Made by a program: the position numbers and the translations under genes | Assembly: GCF_033958435.1 (NCBI RefSeq) | Contig: NC_134137.1 | Coordinates: 121,618,001-121,682,000 of the forward strand | DNA: 64,000 nt | DNA from: Carettochelys insculpta | Lineage: Eukaryota; Chordata; Testudines; Carettochelyidae | Direction of reading: 5' to 3' | The notes under the pieces: generated by a model | The model's database searches: none | What the model was told of the DNA's origin: nothing | Seen by the model: only the letters and a program-made list of their open reading frames with translations | Part shown: positions 38,001 through 44,000 of the stretch, piece by piece | How the letters are laid out: each line of letters opens with the position of its first letter | Position numbering within the stretch: the stretch's first letter is position 1

Positions 38001-41000
38001 CTGTGTACCATGTTTGGGACACCAGCACAAAACCAAAGGCTGTCCTCACTTCAGGAGCCTTTCAAAACCATCTCGCAGAGCCAGAGAGCAGCAGCTCCGC
38101 ATCTGGCTGTTGGAGCAGGCTTTGGCTCCTGCAGAGCAAATGGACTCCCCACTCAGGTGCAGCCCACAGGGGGTCAAGAGTATTGACAGGCCTACAAAGA
38201 GGGGGAAATCGCGCACAGGCAAGAAGAGATCATATGCCTTGTCGGGCTCTGTGTTCCTGAGAGTGCAAGGGACCGCCTCAAAACGCTGTGCTGCCTCTCT
38301 CCCTGCCGTTAAGGGAGGCCAGGTGTCCTTGCCAAAGAAGCAAGAGAAGGAGAGGTCCAAACCCTCCTTATCTAAAGCAGTGAGGCTCTCTGACAAGCCG
38401 TCTGCCTCAGCTCAGCAGACAAAGCTGGTAATTGACCAGCGCCCACGGGTGTCTGCTTTCACTTCTCCAGCCTGTGCAGGAAGAAGCGCTGAGAAGCCAG
38501 TGCCGGAGAAGCGCACCAAAACTCTGTCATCCACTACTACGGCTTCTCTCCTCTCAGGACTGATGGTGCAGGGGGCTCTGGTACCGATTCCCTCACACTC
38601 TTCCCACCCACGCCCATGCCCCCATTCCTGCCTTACACTTTGTCTTAGAAGCTGTTTATGTACTCCATTCCAAGCACTCCTCTGTTAACTGGGAGTTCTT
38701 TACATAGCTCAAAACTCTCCTATTCTGACACTCCGGCAACTAGTTTTTCTAGTTCCTCAGATTCAGAGGAGTACATGCTTCCATCGAGAAGTACAAGGAG
38801 ACATCCTAAGCCACCACAGCCATAAAACTGGCAACATCACTGGGCACCCCCACCTATGCTACCCAGCTGGCTGTATTGGGACCACTGGGGGCAGCCTTGA
38901 CCACAGCCGCTGCTACAAGCGTTCCTGGTGCTGAGGAGTAGACCCTGCACCAGCAAGCAGTTGTCTGCCAAGTCAAAGCTATCTGATATTGAAGAATGTG
39001 CCTCACATTCAAGTGGGGAGGACTGCTCACCCTCTCCCCTTGTTTCACACCTGTCCTCTCCATCTTCGACTGCTTCGGTGGTACAACTTGCCACCTCAGC
39101 TGACAATTCCAAGTTCTTTCAGGACCTCTTTAGGAGAGTCACAGACACTCAAAATACCCCTTCCAACATCAGGGGACTTCAAACAGAAGTTAACAAACAT
39201 TTTCCAGCTATCTACACATAACAGACTTGCAATTCAAATTAATGAGGCTTGCTAGATCCAGCCAAACACCTCTGGAATACCCCAGCCTCAATCATGCCCA
39301 CCTCAAAGAGGCTAGAGCACAAGTGCTTGTTGTCCCCTCAACTGCAGAATTCCTTTTCTCTCACCTGCACTGCAACTCATTGATAGTGGATGCAGTAAAT
39401 CAGAGAGAAAAGCAACACACTTACAGGGTCAGCCCTGGAGACGAAAACTGGAGAAAGCTGGACCCAACAGAGGAGAAAGCATACTTCTCAGCCAGCCTAC
39501 AACTTCGAAGTGCCAATTATATGGCGCTGCTAGCCAAATATACTCATCACGTTTTTGACCAGCTCTATACCTTCTCTGATGCAATTCCTGATTTTAAAAA
39601 AAAAAAAAAAAAAAAAGCAGAATGCCAGGTGGTCATGAGTGAAGGCTGTCTAATTGCCAAAACACCCTGCAATCTGCATTAGACCCAGCAGATACTGCAG
39701 CCAGGTCCCTAGCTTCCACAGTAGTCATCAGGTGAGTGTCCTGGCTACAAATGTCTGCGTTCCCCAAAGGGGTTCAGGCGATGGTGGAAGACCTGCCCTT
39801 TGCGATGTGACACCTCTTTGCTGAAAGCCCTGTTGCCAACTTTGTCCACATATCTATTCTGGAGATACCATCACTGGACCTAACCATGTTAATTACAGAA
39901 TCATGGGCACATTCTCCTGTTCTTCAACTAACATCATATATGCCAACAATGCCCACGCACCATGTATATAGGACAGACTGCAAACACTCTTTCCCAAAGA
40001 ATGAATGGGCATAGAGCAGACATCAAAACTCCCCAAATACACAACCCTGTCAGCCAGCACTTTAATGGAGTGGGCCATTCTGTTAAAGACCTGAAAGTTT
40101 GTGTTGCACTGAAAAGGGACTTTAACAACCATTTACAAAAGGAATGCTCAGAACTGACAGTCATATTCAAATTCGACAGATTAACATGTGGTTTGAATGG
40201 GGACAGCAATTACCTGACCCATTATAAGGGCTTTCACATACTTTGATGTTTTATCTAACTCTTAACTCCCCCACCACCCCATTCCTCTGCTTTTCTGATT
40301 TGCCAACCTTAACAATTTTTCTGATTTGTCAACCTTGATAACAGTTTTTGGACCTCTGTGCTTTATATATTGGTTCTGTTCTGGTATGGCCCTGATCTGA
40401 AGAAGTGGATCTGTCCCAGGAAAGCTCATCACCTAATAAATTATTTTGTTAGTCTTTAAAGTGCTAAATGACTGCTTTTTTGTTTTGATAGAGTACAGAC
40501 TAACACGGCCACCTCTCTGTCACTCTTTGCTGAGAGTACTAATGAGACTTTACACTCCATCAGAGAATGAAGTGTAACTCTGGGCTTACACCAGACAGCC
40601 TCAAAACTGACAATCCAACTACAGATACAAGGCACCAATCTTTAATAACAGGCAATTCAATAATAGGCGATCCCAGAAGCAGCCTAGGAGGACGCAATCT
40701 TCAGCCCAGTCCCTGACTCACCAGGCCCCGTCACACCAGTTATTTTGAAGTTTTGGTCAAGAGTTGGACAGCCCCCTTAAATCATGGGCCCCAGATAGAG
40801 CCACACACCATCTTTGGCTTGAAGCTAGCAGCATTCCACCCTGCATGGCAAACCATCACGAATGATCAATGGGTCCTGGAGATTGTACAAACAGGCTATA
40901 TGATCCCATTTATCTCCAAGCTCCAACCCCATTCCCCGTCGAGACACTTGCCCAATAAAGTGTCAATCCTGGGTGCAGAACAAGCAAGCAATGTCATTCA

Positions 41001-44000
41001 CCAGGATGCACTTTTCTCCAGCCTCGGCCTGTGCACAAACTTCAAAAGTGCAACCTTACACTGACCCCAAGACTTGAATTCATAGGGACACTCCTAGACT
41101 GCCAGATTGCTACAACCTCTCTTCCACCACAGAGGCTGAAGATGATACAAGACCTTCTCACTGGTCTGCAGCTTTCACTGACCATACTCGCCAGGCAATG
41201 CCTATGCCTCCTAGGTCAGCAGCGATATCAGTGGTGCCACACACACATTTATGAAAGAGACCTATGCAGGCATGGTTCAGAGTGGTATTCAGGCTCCACC
41301 TGCGGCTGCTGAACAAGACACTGAACGTTTCAGCCAAGGTCAGGAGCTCCCTCAACTGGTGGTGGGTGCAACCCAGGAATGTGTGCGTAGGAGTGCCTTT
41401 CCAGAGACCCCTCCCACACTCACAATCAAATTGGATGCCTCCCTCTTGGGATGGGGTGCTCATCTCATGGACCAAGTAGTCCAGAATACATGGTCCCTAA
41501 ATAAGTGAGTGCAACACATCAATCTCCTAGAGTTGACCGCAGTTTGGTACATGTGCATGCACTCTACAGTACGTGTACTTACAGACAGTATGACAGTCAT
41601 GCTTTATATAAAACAAATCAGGTGGGCTATACTCGAAACAACTCTGCCAGGAAGCAATACTACTCTGGGAGTGGTGTATCCCCTGTCAGATCAACATTGT
41701 CACGGCTTACATCCCAGGCAAGATCAACATACAGGCAGACAATTCAGTCACATCTTTTCAGCAGACCATGAGTGGGAAATCAACAAGTCCTCCATCTGCC
41801 ATGTTTTCTGCAAGTGGGGTTTCCCGACGATAGACCTGTTTGCCACAGCTGCCAACGCTCTCTGCCCCCTATTTTGCTCCCGACATGGATTGGGCCGCAA
41901 CTGTCTAGAGGATGCATTCAACATCACATGAATGCATCTTTTAATGTATGCATTTCTACCAACACCCCCATTCACAGGGTGATAGCCAAGATAAGGCGGG
42001 ATGGAGCTCAGGTCATCCTCCTAGCACCCACATGGCCCAGACTAACTTGGTTCTCCTACCCACTGCTTCTCTCCAGGCCTCCTCCTCACCACTTCCTTCC
42101 TGTTCCAGTGCTCCTCACTCAACAGAACAGCTCGATGTGCCAAGCCGCCGTCAACCATCTCCACCTGTACGCATGGTACCTGTTTGGCTGACGGACCTGG
42201 AGCTCCTATTCCCACTGCAAACATGTAGTTGTGTGACGATAAAGGATAGGAAAAAAACCCCCAGAAAATAAACAGAAAATACATTTATTAGCAACAGACA
42301 CTGTTTCTTTAAATAAAGGTGCTTGTGGCAGCTTAAAATTAAAGGGTGAATGATCAATATTTAGGAGTAATATCTGTAGGAGTTGCTCACAAATGATACA
42401 TCAGGTAAGTTTCTGTAGGGAATCTCTGGCTAATATGTCTTTGTGGTAGTAAATAAGTATCACACTTATCCACTGTAGAAGCAGTACATAAACCACCATT
42501 CTCCTAATTAAAAAATAGGAAGGTTAGCCCACATACTGGCAAAGTTTGAGATACTGATGCAATAGGACACAACTTCCTAGTCGCAGATATTTTCTGTTTC
42601 TGGGTCTGGGAGGGGCTTGTGGGCAGGGGTTCAGGAGAGGGTACAGAGGGTTTGTGTTGTGACCTTGGACAGGAGGAGATTGTGACCTGCGACAGGGGAT
42701 CTAGGTCTGGGAGGGTGTGGAGTGCCCAGTGCAGGCTCTGGCAAGGAGGGGCTTACTGTAGGCCTGGGGTGGGCAATAACCTTGTGAAGGGCGGGGGCAC
42801 TCCAAGATTTTGGTGAGTGGTCAAGTGTCAAACTTTTCTATGGAGGGGGTGCAGGGTCTGTGATGGAGTGCAAAAGGAGGCTTGGGGTAGGGAATTGGGG
42901 TGCAGGAGAGAATGGGAGTTCAGAGAGGGAGTTTGGGCAAAGGGGAGAGTGTTTTGACCTGGGGCTGAGGATTGAGGGGGCAGGGTCTGAGGGGATATGG
43001 GTGTAGGAGATAATTCCGGCCTTGGGGACGGTTGGGAATTGTGACCTGAGGAGAGTGCAGAGGGTTTGGGTGGTGACCTGAGGCAATGGGTTAGGTGCAG
43101 AGTCCAGGAAGGAGTGTAGATGCAGGAGAGGATTGTGACCTAGGGGAGGGATGCAGAGTCTGGGAGGGAGTTGGAGTGAAGGGAAGGAGAGCCAGAGGCA
43201 GCATTTACCTAACCAGCTCCTGGCCAGCAGCACTCTCAGGCAAGCTTGTAGGCTTGCTAGCAGCTGTATACCACTCACTCCATGTGGCTCTCTGTGCTTC
43301 AGGGGAGTCTTTGCATGCTGCCTCTGCCCCTAGTAAAATCTCTCAGCTTCTTTTGACTGGAAACTGGCCAGTGAGAGTTGGGAGATTTTGCTGGGGTGGG
43401 GACACTGCTCAGAGCCTCTTCTGACCTCCTCAGCGTTGCTCCATGCACAGGGGTGGGTTGGATTAAAAGGCTTTCTGGGCTGGCCACCTCTGCTGTTAGC
43501 AACTCCCAGCCAGCAGGATCCTTGGAGAGGATCCCTACCTGTAGTGCCTCCACACGGTGCTCAAAACCATTGGCTAATGGGGCCAGCATATGCATGGCAG
43601 CACAGCATGCTCCTGTGGGGGAATGGTCTCCATGTGCTGCATGCACCCACAGGCACAGCCCAGGTAGTTCCCACTGGCCATCTTCTGGTTAGTGGGAGCT
43701 GTGAGGATTGTGTAGAGGTGGAGGCGGCACACAGAAACACTCCTCACCTCCAAAGTTGCACCGCACAGAGATGCACATGCTGTTTCCAGCAGCTGGCTTC
43801 TTTGAGCAACGTGGGGGTGCAGCCAGCAGGGAGCCTGCCCAAGGGTCCTGTTGGGCTGCAGGACATTGGCAGCCCAGAATATCATGGTGGGCAAGATCCA
43901 GAAGTTTTCTGGGCCGTATTTTGCCCCACACTGTGCTATACAGTTATTTACTAAAAGCTACAAGTCTGGAATAATTGAGCTATCTGTGGTTAAAACTGAT

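Larger units (their letters stand above)
37518..42215 (+). mobile_element. DIRS retroelement, 3'-truncated, carrying a PLE insertion
   Basis: The left terminus gttcttctttgaaggtccct then gtgggtgctccacc matches the left end of the full element at 45624. The gag region is 38014-39830, with FQDLFRRVTDTQN near 39115 and a later block ending ANYMALLAKYTHHVFDQLY. RT C-terminal and RNase H parts are at 40980-41930: LGLCTNFKS-type sequence, PRLEFIGTLLDC, TIKLDASLLGWGAHLMDQVV, HINLLELTAVWYM and KWGFPTIDLFATAANALCP. The RT catalytic core is largely missing and the tyrosine recombinase and right terminal repeat are absent. A run of 21 A at 39596-39616 lies in gag. A PLE fragment interrupts it at 39828-40522. 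All frames are broken. Confidence 0.85.

Noticed and set aside
38014..38688. A 224-codon open frame in a CDC16 intron as a host gene
   Set aside because: It lies between a DIRS left terminus and DIRS RNase H, and its neighbours align in order with gag of the full DIRS copy. Composition is Ser/Pro/Lys-rich with no host family features.
39962..40246. Free-standing GIY-YIG nuclease gene
   Set aside because: It is embedded in a PLE fragment with the PLE 3' end and a target duplication.
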